Below are positions 52,351-64,000 of a stretch of 64,000 nt of DNA, piece after piece. Source of the DNA: Acidobacteriota bacterium (GTDB taxonomy: Bacteria; Acidobacteriota; Vicinamibacteria; Vicinamibacterales; CAVVIG01); contig JAFDVO010000029.1 in assembly GCA_018268955.1 (NCBI GenBank), positions 16,244 to 80,243 on the forward strand. Reading direction: 5' to 3'. The notes under the pieces are model-generated. The model made no database searches and was not told the origin of the DNA. It saw only the letters and a program-made list of their open reading frames with translations. Position numbers and translations under genes: made by a program. Numbering within the stretch: position 1 is the first letter of the stretch; each line of letters starts with the position of its first letter.

Positions 52351-53595
52351 ATGAGTGAATCCGAAGTGAGTCGGCGCCTTCGGGCGGCTGTTGCGGCTGC
52401 GGTCATCCCGCTGCCCGGCGAGTCTCCTGAACAGCCGCAACCGGAGGATGTCCGGGTATCGAAGGTGCCGGTCGTGCCGGCTGCTTCTGAAAGTGGCTCG
52501 CCAGCGGTGTTGTCGTCTGACGGACCGTCCCTGCCACCGCAAACCCAGACGGCTGAAGGGGGCGATGTGGGCTCCCCAGCTGCGGAGCCGCCACAGACGA
52601 CGGCGCCCTCCCCGGTGCGCCCTGCCGCTCCTCGGCTGGAAAGAAGGCCTGCGGAACATCGCCCAGCGCCAGGTCCCAGCCCGATGCGGCCGCGAGGTGG
52701 CCCAGAGCCCAAACGGATTATGGCAGGAGCAATCGCGGCTATGGCCGTCCTGGCTGTCGCTTCATGGCTCGCCTCCCGCGAATCCCGGCCGGATCCGGCG
52801 ACCACGGCACGAGTCGATGTTTCTCCCCGGCCGCCGACGCCCGCGCCGGTGCTGCAACCGCCCGGCCCGAGCACACCGGTATCCCCAGAGCCCGCAGGCA
52901 CACCCGCGGCAGCCAGGCCGAGCGTCAGGGAACCGGCCGGCGTTGACGCACCTCGGAGAGAATCCGGCGGTCGTCGACCTGAGCCTCAACCGCTCGAGGT
53001 GTCTCCGGCGGTTGGCTCGCTGCGCATTCGATCGGTTTCCGGCGCTCGTGTGTTTGTTGATGGTACCGAGTACACACCCCTCGGCCCTACCGGTGAATTG
53101 ACGATTACTGACGTGCCAGTGGGCGCCCACAACATCCGCGTCGCAGTCGGTGCTCAAGAGGTCACCATTCCGGCCACTGTAGTTGCCAGCCGTGAAACGG
53201 CCCTTGAGGCCAACCTCACGCCACCTCCTGCGCCCGTGGCGGCGATTCCCGAGCCCCCGGCACCGATTGTGCGGCCTCCGGTGTCGCCTAACACTTCGAG
53301 CGATGCGCCGGCGGCATGGGCGCAGGCTTTCGAGTTTGCCCAATGGCCCTGGACTCAGTACGTCCACATCGGACCCAATGAACTGCGGTACGAAAGGCGA
53401 ACGTCAGCTGGGCGAGTCGATTCGGACGCTGTCGTCGCGTCGTGTTCGGAGATCGAGGGCGTGCGACCCGGTGCCTTCGGCGGCGGCATGAGTATTCGAC
53501 TCAAGAATGGCGCCAAGGTCGACATCAGCCGAGCATCGAAGCAGCAAATCTCCCAGTTGCAGGAAGCCCTCGAACGGGCCTGCAGACAACGATAA
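52351..53595 (+). CDS. Pro-rich membrane protein with PEGA domain
   Basis: The 414-aa product has a long disordered Pro/Ala-rich N-terminus (~1-120) and one membrane helix (AGAIAAMAVLAVASWLAS). A second Pro-rich stretch is followed by a PEGA domain (GSLRIRSVSGARVFVDGTEY, VPVGAHNIRVAVGAQEVTI). The C-terminal part (WTQYVHIGPNELRYERRTSA, GAKVDISRASKQQISQLQEA) is unfamiliar. PEGA domains are often found with kinases and surface structures. It follows the Clp gene by 129 bp and may be a separate transcript in the same cluster. Confidence 0.7.
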   Translation: MSESEVSRRLRAAVAAAVIPLPGESPEQPQPEDVRVSKVPVVPAASESGSPAVLSSDGPSLPPQTQTAEGGDVGSPAAEPPQTTAPSPVRPAAPRLERRPAEHRPAPGPSPMRPRGGPEPKRIMAGAIAAMAVLAVASWLASRESRPDPATTARVDVSPRPPTPAPVLQPPGPSTPVSPEPAGTPAAARPSVREPAGVDAPRRESGGRRPEPQPLEVSPAVGSLRIRSVSGARVFVDGTEYTPLGPTGELTITDVPVGAHNIRVAVGAQEVTIPATVVASRETALEANLTPPPAPVAAIPEPPAPIVRPPVSPNTSSDAPAAWAQAFEFAQWPWTQYVHIGPNELRYERRTSAGRVDSDAVVASCSEIEGVRPGAFGGGMSIRLKNGAKVDISRASKQQISQLQEALERACRQR

Positions 53596-53622
53596 CTCTC
53601 TCTCTTCGACAGGAGGCCCCGC

Positions 53623-54393
53623 ATGTTTCGGACGTCATCGATCGCTGCACTGCTCGTGACACTCTGCGCCACCACAGCCGCCAATGCGCAGACGGGAGGC
53701 TGGATTAGCGCCAATGCCGTGCTGGCGAAGCCGGCGTCGTCCTCGACCACTCAGACGAGCTCGTTTCGTTGCTGTTCACCAAACTTCTTCGGAACGTTTG
53801 ACTCAACGGCTGTGGTTGAAACCCCGGACAAGGTGTCGTTCGACATCGGTGGCGGCGTAAGGTTTCTTCGTCAGTTCGGGGTCGGCGTGGCGGTTACGCG
53901 CTATAAGGCTTCGGAGACCGCAAACATCTCTTTCTCCGTGCCGCACCCGCTCTTTGTCGGACGTCCCGCTACGGCGTCCGGGCCGAGCCAGGCGCCGCTG
54001 ACGCAGGAGGAACTCGCGCTCCACATCGAGGCGCGCTACGTCGGCAACCTTCCTCACGCAAGCATTTCCGTCTTCGCCGGTCCTTCCTACTTCAGCGCAA
54101 AACGGGAAATGATCGAAGACTTTCGGTACTTCGAGAACCTCGGTTCATCAACGCTGAACTACACCGTTTCGCTTGCGGACAACACTACCCAGTCTTACGA
54201 CCTGTCCAAATGGGGATTCAACGTTGGGGTCGATGTCGGGTACTACATCGGTGAATTTGTCGGCTTCGGCGTGCTCGTCAGGTACTCGAGGGCACAGGTC
54301 GATCTGCCGAACCCCCTGGCTCTTGGGGCGCCGACCCAGCCGCTGGATCTGGGCGGTGTGAATTTCGGCGGAGGCGTCAGATTCCGTTTCTGA
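53623..54393 (+). CDS. Outer-membrane beta-barrel protein
   Basis: ATG follows AGGAGG. The 256-aa product has a signal peptide (ALLVTLCATTAANA) and then amphipathic beta strands of an 8-stranded barrel type: VSFDIGGGVRFLRQFGVGVA, IEARYVGNLPHASISVFAGP and GFNVGVDVGYYIGEFVGFGV. It ends in VNFGGGVRFRF, with the terminal Phe used by the BAM complex. A Cys pair sits in the first loop (FRCCSP). The ligand is unknown. It is 27 bp from the PEGA gene, so they are co-transcribed. Confidence 0.8.
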   Translation: MFRTSSIAALLVTLCATTAANAQTGGWISANAVLAKPASSSTTQTSSFRCCSPNFFGTFDSTAVVETPDKVSFDIGGGVRFLRQFGVGVAVTRYKASETANISFSVPHPLFVGRPATASGPSQAPLTQEELALHIEARYVGNLPHASISVFAGPSYFSAKREMIEDFRYFENLGSSTLNYTVSLADNTTQSYDLSKWGFNVGVDVGYYIGEFVGFGVLVRYSRAQVDLPNPLALGAPTQPLDLGGVNFGGGVRFRF

Positions 54394-54430
54394 AGTTGAG
54401 TTCTTTAGTCAGGTCAGAAAGGCGACAACC

Positions 54431-54943
54431 ATGGAGTTCGAGCAGATATCTCGAAGGGTTGTACGTAATGCAAGTTCGAGGCGCCTGCTGAACACTCCGT
54501 TCCGCGGGATCCTTCCGCGCTTTGCACCCCACCGGATCGCTTCCGTGCTGGCGACGTTGGCCGTGCTGCTCCTAGCTGCGGCTTGCAGCGAGGACCCTCA
54601 GCCTTCCACACCGACCGGACCGTCGTCGACCTCGAACAACTCCAGTATGAGATGGGAGATCACCGATGGATGCCGCGATGATCGTGGAATCCAACTCAAA
54701 TTCTTCGACAGCGCGAACAATCTGGTGTGGCCAAGCTCTTCATCGGTTTATGTGATTCCATCAGGCGAGACACGCACAGGCACGTTGTCGTGCCGAACCG
54801 GGGCCAACATCTGTTACGGCGCGAGAAAAGACCCGGAAACCTCTACGTATTGGGGTGTTGACCTAGACGGAAGTCGAACTTGCGCCAGCTGCTGCAACAC
54901 GTGCCGTGACACGACGGTAACTCGAACTCTCACGTGCGATTAG
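54431..54943 (+). CDS. Cys-rich lipoprotein, function unknown
   Basis: The 170-aa frame contains a lipobox (VLLLAAAC) after a ~50-residue N-terminal stretch. That is long for a signal peptide, so a later start near residue 30-40 is possible. The mature part has a Ser/Thr-rich linker, then a small domain with eight cysteines (DGCRDDRG, LSCRTGANICYGARK, TCASCCNTCRDTTVTRTLTC), likely disulfide-rich. No family is recognised. It follows the barrel gene by 37 bp. Confidence 0.6.
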   Translation: MEFEQISRRVVRNASSRRLLNTPFRGILPRFAPHRIASVLATLAVLLLAAACSEDPQPSTPTGPSSTSNNSSMRWEITDGCRDDRGIQLKFFDSANNLVWPSSSSVYVIPSGETRTGTLSCRTGANICYGARKDPETSTYWGVDLDGSRTCASCCNTCRDTTVTRTLTCD

Positions 54944-55069
54944 CCAAGTGTCATGGCGCAGCCGCCGTGGAACGGCCATGGTCCGAGCATACATCACTTG
55001 CGGCAGGTAATGGCTCGCTCAGACGCAATCTGGGTAGGGCCCCGAGGACGAGTGTAGAGGAGTTGTGGG

Positions 55070-56041
55070 GTGGGACTTCTTGATCGCGTTTTTGGGTCGC
55101 AGCGACAAAGCGCAGACACCGTCCATGTCAGGTGTGAGCGGCTTCACACTCTCAAGATGGCGACGGTCGCTTCGGTCTGGGACATGCAGTTCTCGGCGTC
55201 TGGTGAACTGCTCGGAACCGCTGGTGGTGACACGGTGCTCTGGGGTTCGGCGACTGGTGACAAGAGGGTGATGCCAAGAGGTTCCAGCCCCGCCACTGCG
55301 TTGGCCTTCTGCCCGGACAATGAAAGGGTGATTGCAGGTAACCAAGACGGAACGATTGATGTGTTTGACGTGGCCGGGAAGGCTATTCATCAATCACTCG
55401 TCGCACACTCATGCGAAGTCATCGCACTCGCAGTTTCACCAGATGGCAAGTGGATGGCTAGTGGAAGTTCCATCCAGACGGAGCGCTCTAGAGCGTTGCC
55501 GGAAGACACGCGAGTGTTTCTGTGGAATCTCGACACGATGTCGATCGCTAGAGAGCTGCACGGACAGAGCGCCGGCACAAGGTGTCTGGCATTCTCGCCT
55601 GATGGCGCCGTGGTCGCGGCAGGCAGCCAGGACGGAATTGTCACGGCCTGGGACGTGCAAAGCGGGTCGATGGAGCTGCGGTGGAACTTGTATCGCGAGC
55701 CTGTGCGTTCGGTCGCATTTGACGCGGACGCCCTCTGGAGCGCGGGCGAGTATGCTGCGAAAACAGACACCAAGAGCGGCCAGGTGATCAAGGAGATTCG
55801 CCCGAGGTTCGAACTCGGCAGGCTTGCCATTGCGCCTGGCGGAAGGATCGCCGCAATTAGCGGCTCGGCGAGCCCGGGCAGTGGGCAGGTCGAGCTTGTC
55901 GAGTGCGAAACGGGCAGGCGCCGGTGGCGCGAGACGGGGATCTACTTCGGCTGGCCACGTGTCGCGTTCTCTAACGATGGGCGTTACTTTGCCGCTGAAC
56001 TCACGAATGACACCGTCGGAATTTGGAGGGTCAGTCACTGA
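55070..56041 (+). CDS. WD40-repeat protein
   Basis: GTG follows GAGGAG by 7 nt. The 323-aa product carries WD40-like blades: VWDMQFSASGELLGTAGGDT, ALAFCPDNERVIAGNQDGTI, ALAVSPDGKWMASGSS, CLAFSPDGAVVAAGSQDGIV and RVAFSNDGRYFAAELTND. A seven-bladed propeller is likely, and there is no signal peptide. It could be a scaffold in the chaperone cluster, but it is separated by 126 bp from it, so the link is loose. Beyond it lies a fragment of a DUF499 gene. Confidence 0.75.
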   Translation: MGLLDRVFGSQRQSADTVHVRCERLHTLKMATVASVWDMQFSASGELLGTAGGDTVLWGSATGDKRVMPRGSSPATALAFCPDNERVIAGNQDGTIDVFDVAGKAIHQSLVAHSCEVIALAVSPDGKWMASGSSIQTERSRALPEDTRVFLWNLDTMSIARELHGQSAGTRCLAFSPDGAVVAAGSQDGIVTAWDVQSGSMELRWNLYREPVRSVAFDADALWSAGEYAAKTDTKSGQVIKEIRPRFELGRLAIAPGGRIAAISGSASPGSGQVELVECETGRRRWRETGIYFGWPRVAFSNDGRYFAAELTNDTVGIWRVSH

Positions 56042-56167
56042 GAGCGTTTGGTGACAATTCCTGTCTTGACGCTTTGGTCTGCACTAGACCGGATTTCGCC
56101 GGGGGACTCGATGGAGAATCAGATCGTTCGGGGTCTCATTGTCGCGCCACATATGGTCCTCGTTGTC

Positions 56168-56253
56168 TCAGTCCCGCTCGAATCCCTGGTCACACGAACT
56201 TCGGTGTCCGCTCGTGGCTGGTCGTCGTGCGTCCGACCTGCTCGGAGGCCACT
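56168..56253 (-). pseudogene. Decayed copy of the 3' end of the DUF499 gene
   Basis: This segment matches 60050-60134, the last ~85 bases of the DUF499 gene, at roughly three of four positions by eye. The shared stop codon and the end (QGFERD here, QGFEQD there) line up. A 1-bp insertion breaks the frame, so it is non-functional. It lies 22 bp after the UvrD-like stop, so the OLD/UvrD pair is bracketed by two copies of this sequence. Confidence 0.72.
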
Positions 56254-56274
56254 GAGCTTCTACGAGACATCCCA

Positions 56275-58206
56275 TCAGTCGACATCTCGAAAGCCCATCT
56301 CTGACAGGAAGCGTGATGGCTCTTGGCCGCGGCTGCCGAATCTGGTCTGGCGCACCCGCGGGCGCGACAGCCAGAGCGCCCTCGACGCACGTGTGACGCC
56401 GACGTACATGAGGCGCCGCTCGCCCTCGATGTCCTTCCCGTCGAGATTCCTGAAGTCCGGGAACGAGCCGTCGTTCAGGCCGACGATCGCCACCGCCTTG
56501 AACTCGAGACCCTTCGCCGCGTGGACCGTCAACACGCGAACGCCCGGCGCCTCCGGGCGCGGCGTGCTCACAAGCTCCATCACCAGCCCGTGCCATCCCC
56601 TCTGCACCGACTCCGGACGGTTGCGGTACTGAATCCAACGTTCTCGGAACAGTTCGCGGTCGCCATTCAGCAGATCGGCCTCGTCGGCATCCGTCACGGC
56701 TGGCCCCGGATCCCAGTCCGCCAATCGCTGAAGGACCGCCGGCATTGGGTCTCGCCCTGCAGCCGCATCGGAGAGAGTGGCGATTGGAACGGCCATACTC
56801 GTTCCAGCCAAATCACCACCGAGCGCCGCAAGGAGCTGGGCGGCGTCGTCCAGCAGACCATCGTGGTCGCCGACACGGGCTCCCACCTTCGAGCGCCTGA
56901 TGTGGGCAATCAGACTCCTGGCGAGCGCGACGTCCCGTTCATTCGCAAGCACCTTGAGCCCGTACAACAGAGCGGTGTACTCTTCCGTGTCAAAGACGCC
57001 GGATTCGCCTGTCGAGAAATGGTACGGAGTGTTCCGACCATCCAGTTCCACCAGAACGGCATGAAGGTGGTTCCTACTCCGTGCCACAATCGCCAGTTCT
57101 TCGGCACGGATGCGCGGCTGCTCCTCTGCCGCTAGGCTAGCGGCGGGCAGCCCATCGCGAATCAAGGCTTCCGACCAATCCACAGTGGCAACGGCCTCAT
57201 CTCGCTCAGAATTCCAAGCTCCGAAGGAGACCCACCCCTTGGCCCTCGCGGTTTGTGCACGCGACTCCCTCTGCGCCTTCGTACCCGAAGGCTGAAGTGT
57301 CGCCGCAACTCGCAAGATCTCACTTCCACATCGAAACGTCGTACCGAGAACGTACCTCTCTGCCCCGAAGTCGCGTTCGAAGGCATCGATGAACTTGGCG
57401 CTGGCGCCAGCAAACGCGTAGATCGACTGTGCCGGGTCAGCCACCATCAGCACGTTTCGATGTTCGTCTCCACACAGCGCCCGAAGGAGCTCATATTGCG
57501 CAGTACTGGTGTCCTGCGCTTCATCGATGAGGATGTAGCGATAGCTACGTCGGTACTGCGCGCACACCTCAGGTTGAGTGCAGAGTAACTCGTGTGCCTT
57601 GACGAGCACGCCGTCAAAGTCCAGTGCTCCGTTCTTGCGCAGGGCCAACTCGTACGCGCGGTACGCGACCGATAGCGGTACCGACCATTTCGCCAAAGTC
57701 TTGTCCGGGGCGGCAGAGGACAGGACCAGGTCGCGCTTCAACCGACCGATCGCTGCCAGAGCCTCTAGCGCGGCGGCTCGATCGATTTCGCTCGGGTCGC
57801 CAATCACGCCCTCCTCGACCAAGCCCTGGGCCAGCGCCTGCAGCCGATCTTCATCAGTGTCGTAGAGAGTGAAATCACTCGGCACGCCGACGAGGTCGCC
57901 GTAGCTACGAAGTAAGTCCGTGCAGAACGCGTGGTACGTCGTGCACAGGACTCGCCACGTGAACTCGCCGAGACGGTCTCCGACTCTGCGCCGCATCGTT
58001 GACGCCGCATTCTTGGTGAAGCTCAGTGCCAGCACCTTAAATCCGGCATCCGGGGCGCTCTGGACAAGCCTGACTATGCGCTGCGCGAGGACCTCCGTCT
58101 TGCCCGAGCCCGGAGGAGCCACAACAAGGTACGCACCGTCAGTGAGGCTGACGATGGCCTCCTGTTCGAGCGTGAGCGTGATTGACTGCGGGTTCACTTC
58201 AGCCAC
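56275..58206 (-). CDS. UvrD/Rep-like superfamily 1 helicase (GajB-like)
   Basis: The 643-aa product has the SF1 motifs: APPGSGKTEV (Walker A, 30-39), LSFTKNAASTMRRRV (Ia), IDEAQD (Walker B, 227-232), ADPAQSIYAF (III), TTFRCGSEIL (IV), VHAAKGLEF (V) and YVGVTRA (VI). It is shorter than housekeeping UvrD. Its ATG lies inside the OLD gene (13-bp overlap). OLD-family nucleases paired with such helicases are the Gabija and class 2 OLD arrangement, in which the helicase may sense or process nucleic-acid ends. The antiphage role is inferred from this pairing and from the upstream genes. Confidence 0.9.
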   Translation of the reverse strand: MAEVNPQSITLTLEQEAIVSLTDGAYLVVAPPGSGKTEVLAQRIVRLVQSAPDAGFKVLALSFTKNAASTMRRRVGDRLGEFTWRVLCTTYHAFCTDLLRSYGDLVGVPSDFTLYDTDEDRLQALAQGLVEEGVIGDPSEIDRAAALEALAAIGRLKRDLVLSSAAPDKTLAKWSVPLSVAYRAYELALRKNGALDFDGVLVKAHELLCTQPEVCAQYRRSYRYILIDEAQDTSTAQYELLRALCGDEHRNVLMVADPAQSIYAFAGASAKFIDAFERDFGAERYVLGTTFRCGSEILRVAATLQPSGTKAQRESRAQTARAKGWVSFGAWNSERDEAVATVDWSEALIRDGLPAASLAAEEQPRIRAEELAIVARSRNHLHAVLVELDGRNTPYHFSTGESGVFDTEEYTALLYGLKVLANERDVALARSLIAHIRRSKVGARVGDHDGLLDDAAQLLAALGGDLAGTSMAVPIATLSDAAAGRDPMPAVLQRLADWDPGPAVTDADEADLLNGDRELFRERWIQYRNRPESVQRGWHGLVMELVSTPRPEAPGVRVLTVHAAKGLEFKAVAIVGLNDGSFPDFRNLDGKDIEGERRLMYVGVTRASRALWLSRPRVRQTRFGSRGQEPSRFLSEMGFRDVD

Positions 58207-60044
58207 TTGTCCACCCTGTTGAACACTTCACGAACAATTGGCGGCAAAGGTGGGAGGTTGTGCTTCTGGGCATCTCGTAGAATCACCGAGGCGAGAACCT
58301 GTCCGAGCGTGCCCTTGTTGCGCTTGCAGAACTCCTTTACGAGGCGGTCCTCCCAGCCAGGGCTCTGGTAGTCCCGTGTGCCTCCCCCCTTCACGGCCTG
58401 ACCGTGCCACCTTGCCCTGCAGCCGGCCAGCTCGTCGGGGCCACAGTGCTCAGCGATCGCGGTCTCGATCGGAGGGCGATAGCCGGCATCGATGAGGCAC
58501 TCGTCGAACCCGACATCATTCGGGAGCTGAACGAGCTCGTCTGTTGTGAGCGGTCGCCCCAGAGCCTTCTCGATGGCAGCGACGCCTTTCTTCCCCGCGT
58601 CGTCGCCATCAGCCATGAGAACCCACGGCACGCCGAGGCATTCAAGGATGCGGACGACGTGCTTGCCATTGCCCGCGCCGTCGGTATGTGCGAACGACAC
58701 CGCGAGGAGACTTGGATCCTTGCCCCAGTGGTGACGGGCGAAGACCGGCAAGGCGAAGTCCTCCGTGTCTCCCTCAATGACCACCACGGCTCTGGCGAAC
58801 AGGATCTCCCCGTTGTTGCGTTGGACGAAGCGCGTGACGTTCGCCAGTTCCTCGCCAGCGAAGGTCGGGATCCCGTTGGACTTCCGAGGAACTGCCTTGC
58901 ACTGCGGTCCGCCGGTCGCGTCCCTGGAAATGCTGCGAATGGTGTGAATGTCGGCTACGCGCACCACATGCGGTGAGTGAGTCGAAACAAGCTTCTGCCC
59001 GTTCAACTTTGCAATCAGGCCCAGCATTGCCCTGTGCGCCTGTGGGTGAAGATGTGCCTCCGGCTCCTCAAAGGCCGCGACTACCAACGGCGACACCGGC
59101 CCACCGAGCGTCACGCGCTTCCTCACGAACGATTCGAACACCATCACAGCAGCGAGGCTTCGAGAGCCCTGCCCTTGAAGACGAAGCGGCAAGGCAGCGC
59201 CCTGCGGACGCTTGATCATCACGTCGACGGCACGGGACAGGTCGTCGACTCGCCCTGGAACCGGGGCGATGGCGACGTCGGAGATGCTGCCCCCAAGAGC
59301 GTCTTTCACTCCGCCGAGACCTGTCTTGACCGACTCAAGGACGGGACTGGACGCGACAATTCGGTTTCCGACCGTCTCAAGAGCCTTCTCGATGTCCGCC
59401 TGTTCGGCCGGATCGAGCCCCAAGTCGGCCAGTAGGCGTCCCCAATGGCTCGTCCGCGTTCTCAGCTCTTCGACCAGGTCTCGGCGAGCGTCAAGCATGA
59501 AGAACGTCACGAGTTCCAGGTGCTCACGGCCAGGTCTCTGCGGCGCGAGGCGAAGTCCTGACGAAGCGGCCCTGGTCTCCGCCCAACCGGTCACGAAGCG
59601 TCGCTCGAGTTCGATGCCCGTCCCGTCCTTGGCAACCTCGCCCGTGACCCTCATCGTGAAGTAGTGAGGCTCCGCCGCATCCTGTGGAACCTGAATGTGC
59701 CCGACGAGACGCGTCTCGACGTCAGGAGCGAATTTCAGACCGGCACCAGGAACGAAACGAACATCGATGACGAACTTCGTCGCGCGCTTGCCCGTCGCGT
59801 CCACGTGAAGGTCGTCCTCTGTTGCTCGACTGGCGCCGAAGAAGACGGCCAGCGCCTGGAGCAATGAAGTCTTGCCGGAATTGTTCTCCCCGACGAAGAC
59901 CGTCAAGGGTTCGAGCGACGTGACCATGTCGCTCAGTCCACGGAAGTCTTGAACACGAATGTTGGCCATCAACACCGGCGGCACAGGGGTGGGTGCCTGG
60001 GATGGAGGTGCCTGGGGAGGAGGCGCCTGATTCGAGTTCGACAT
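58194..60044 (-). CDS. OLD-family ATPase/TOPRIM endonuclease (GajA-like)
   Basis: The 616-aa product begins with a Pro/Gln-rich ~25-residue extension; an ATG at residue 26 is an alternative start. The ABC-like ATPase has VGENNSGKTS (Walker A), FEEPEAHLHP (326-334) and STHSPH (354-359). The TOPRIM domain has EGDTE (424-428) and MADGDDAG (478-485), the acidic metal-binding residues. This matches GajA and class 2 OLD nucleases (~550-650 aa). It starts 5 bp after the DUF499 stop and overlaps the UvrD gene, so all are translated from one message. Confidence 0.9.
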   Translation of the reverse strand: MSNSNQAPPPQAPPSQAPTPVPPVLMANIRVQDFRGLSDMVTSLEPLTVFVGENNSGKTSLLQALAVFFGASRATEDDLHVDATGKRATKFVIDVRFVPGAGLKFAPDVETRLVGHIQVPQDAAEPHYFTMRVTGEVAKDGTGIELERRFVTGWAETRAASSGLRLAPQRPGREHLELVTFFMLDARRDLVEELRTRTSHWGRLLADLGLDPAEQADIEKALETVGNRIVASSPVLESVKTGLGGVKDALGGSISDVAIAPVPGRVDDLSRAVDVMIKRPQGAALPLRLQGQGSRSLAAVMVFESFVRKRVTLGGPVSPLVVAAFEEPEAHLHPQAHRAMLGLIAKLNGQKLVSTHSPHVVRVADIHTIRSISRDATGGPQCKAVPRKSNGIPTFAGEELANVTRFVQRNNGEILFARAVVVIEGDTEDFALPVFARHHWGKDPSLLAVSFAHTDGAGNGKHVVRILECLGVPWVLMADGDDAGKKGVAAIEKALGRPLTTDELVQLPNDVGFDECLIDAGYRPPIETAIAEHCGPDELAGCRARWHGQAVKGGGTRDYQSPGWEDRLVKEFCKRNKGTLGQVLASVILRDAQKHNLPPLPPIVREVFNRVDKWLK

Positions 60045-60049
60045 CTCCG

Positions 60050-63397
<3,348 letters not shown>

Positions 63398-63398
63398 G

Positions 63399-64000
63399 CT
63401 ATTCCTGGTCGAAGAGTCCTGCGCCCCGCCGCGGTGCCGCTGGCGCCGGCTCTTCCTTCGCCAAGCGGGCGATCTCGGGCCAGCTTTGAACGAGAGCGTT
63501 GTACGAGCCCGCTTCCTTCGCGCGCTTCCGGCGCTCACACGCCGTATACAGCCGGTAAGCTAGCTCTCTCGCTGCGTCGGCCTTCGAGCCGTACTTTGCC
63601 AACAATTGAGCCGCCGCGACCTCGCCCGCGTGTTCGAAGACGCGAACAAGGTGGTGGAGCATCTCCCAGACGTTTGTTCGCCGATCGGTCTCGGGATCCC
63701 AGTCGACCGGCAGCTCCGTCGGCCTCAGAAGACGGACTGTGCCACCGCTGGATTCAAGGATCCCCGAGTCCGCCATGCCTCCGACACTTGTGTTCTTGGC
63801 CTTCGACAACGTTTCCGCGACTCCGTACGACCCGTCGCCGAAGCCGTGCTGATCGAACCAGGCAAGCGCCCATCGGCTGTCGACGTCGAAGTCGCCTTCC
63901 TGTTCGGCAAGCACCTCATCCAGCGTCTGGTTGATTAGCGCGAGCGCATCACGCACTGGAAGCGGATTTCCTTCGGCGTCTAGCAGTCCGTGGTTAAAGT
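63399..64000 (-). CDS. DUF1156 DNA methyltransferase-type protein (3' part, cut by window edge)
   Basis: The frame is open through the last base, so only the C-terminal ~200 residues are seen. They read FNHGLLDAEGNPLPVRDALA, then FDVDSRWALAWFDQHGFG, GVAETLSKAKNTSVGGMADS and LAYRLYTACERRKRAKEAGS. This is the characteristic C-terminus of DUF1156 (adenine-specific DNA methylase-like) proteins. The catalytic NPPY-type motif would lie outside the window. It is the first visible gene of the antiphage operon; the next ATG comes 1 bp after its stop. Confidence 0.82.
   Translation of the reverse strand, partial: FNHGLLDAEGNPLPVRDALALINQTLDEVLAEQEGDFDVDSRWALAWFDQHGFGDGSYGVAETLSKAKNTSVGGMADSGILESSGGTVRLLRPTELPVDWDPETDRRTNVWEMLHHLVRVFEHAGEVAAAQLLAKYGSKADAARELAYRLYTACERRKRAKEAGSYNALVQSWPEIARLAKEEPAPAAPRRGAGLFDQE

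Noticed and set aside
56048..56632. Plus-strand frame across the end of the helicase gene
   Set aside because: It runs antisense through the UvrD-like gene and the DUF499 fragment and has no family resemblance.

Overview
The window reads as a high-GC Gram-negative chromosome, most likely Acidobacteriota of the Vicinamibacteria type. This is inference. It rests on a Ser/Thr kinase fused to TPRs, nucleotide-translocase-like carriers with HEAT or barrel domains, many secreted proteins with PEGA or DUF4189-type domains, and frequent promoters that sit 6-8 nt from the start codon with no Shine-Dalgarno. No tRNA, rRNA, CRISPR array or intact insertion sequence was found.

Layout. (1) 1-8.7 kb: a plus-strand run with an NTT-type carrier plus HEAT repeats (cut by the left edge), a membrane Ser/Thr kinase, an NTT-type carrier fused to an outer-membrane barrel, a secreted kinase-fold-like protein and a PAP2 phosphatase. 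(2) 8.7-35.7 kb: mostly chromosomal housekeeping and metabolism. It holds a TPR kinase broken by an in-frame amber codon, STAS, OsmC, PanE and ArsC/Spx proteins, an LPMO-like copper protein, an M28 peptidase, an HPF-like protein, a membrane-fused spermidine-synthase-like protein, an SDR, an SQR-like flavoprotein, a PLP decarboxylase, a GGDEF/EAL protein, APS reductase, a HipA/DUF3037 pair and a parvulin lipoprotein. It ends with a protein carrying the nucleotidyl-cyclase signatures of anthrax edema factor, CyaA and ExoY. Several gaps here carry degenerate word-like or palindromic repeats shared between loci. (3) 36.3-41.3 kb: a minus-strand set of secreted or lipid-anchored proteins, mostly unrecognised. 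(4) 41.9-54.9 kb: a divergent plus-strand cluster with an ECF-like sigma factor, a helical protein, a Ser/Thr kinase, a J-like membrane protein, a GrpE-like protein, an Hsp70, a TPR-TM-OmpA protein, a ClpB-like double AAA+ protein, a PEGA membrane protein, an outer-membrane barrel and a lipoprotein. A WD40 protein follows. This stretch looks less GC-rich than its surroundings and is the best candidate for an undescribed system: a dedicated Hsp70/J/GrpE/Clp set wired to a kinase, a sigma factor and the cell envelope. (5) 56.2-64 kb: a minus-strand antiphage operon, DUF1156 methyltransferase (cut by the right edge), Swt1-HEPN/DUF499 ATPase, OLD-family nuclease and UvrD-like helicase. The last two form a Gabija-like pair. 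A decayed copy of the DUF499 3' end lies beyond the helicase, so the pair is bracketed by direct repeats and probably entered as a cassette.

All calls come from reading motifs and gene order; no database search was run.
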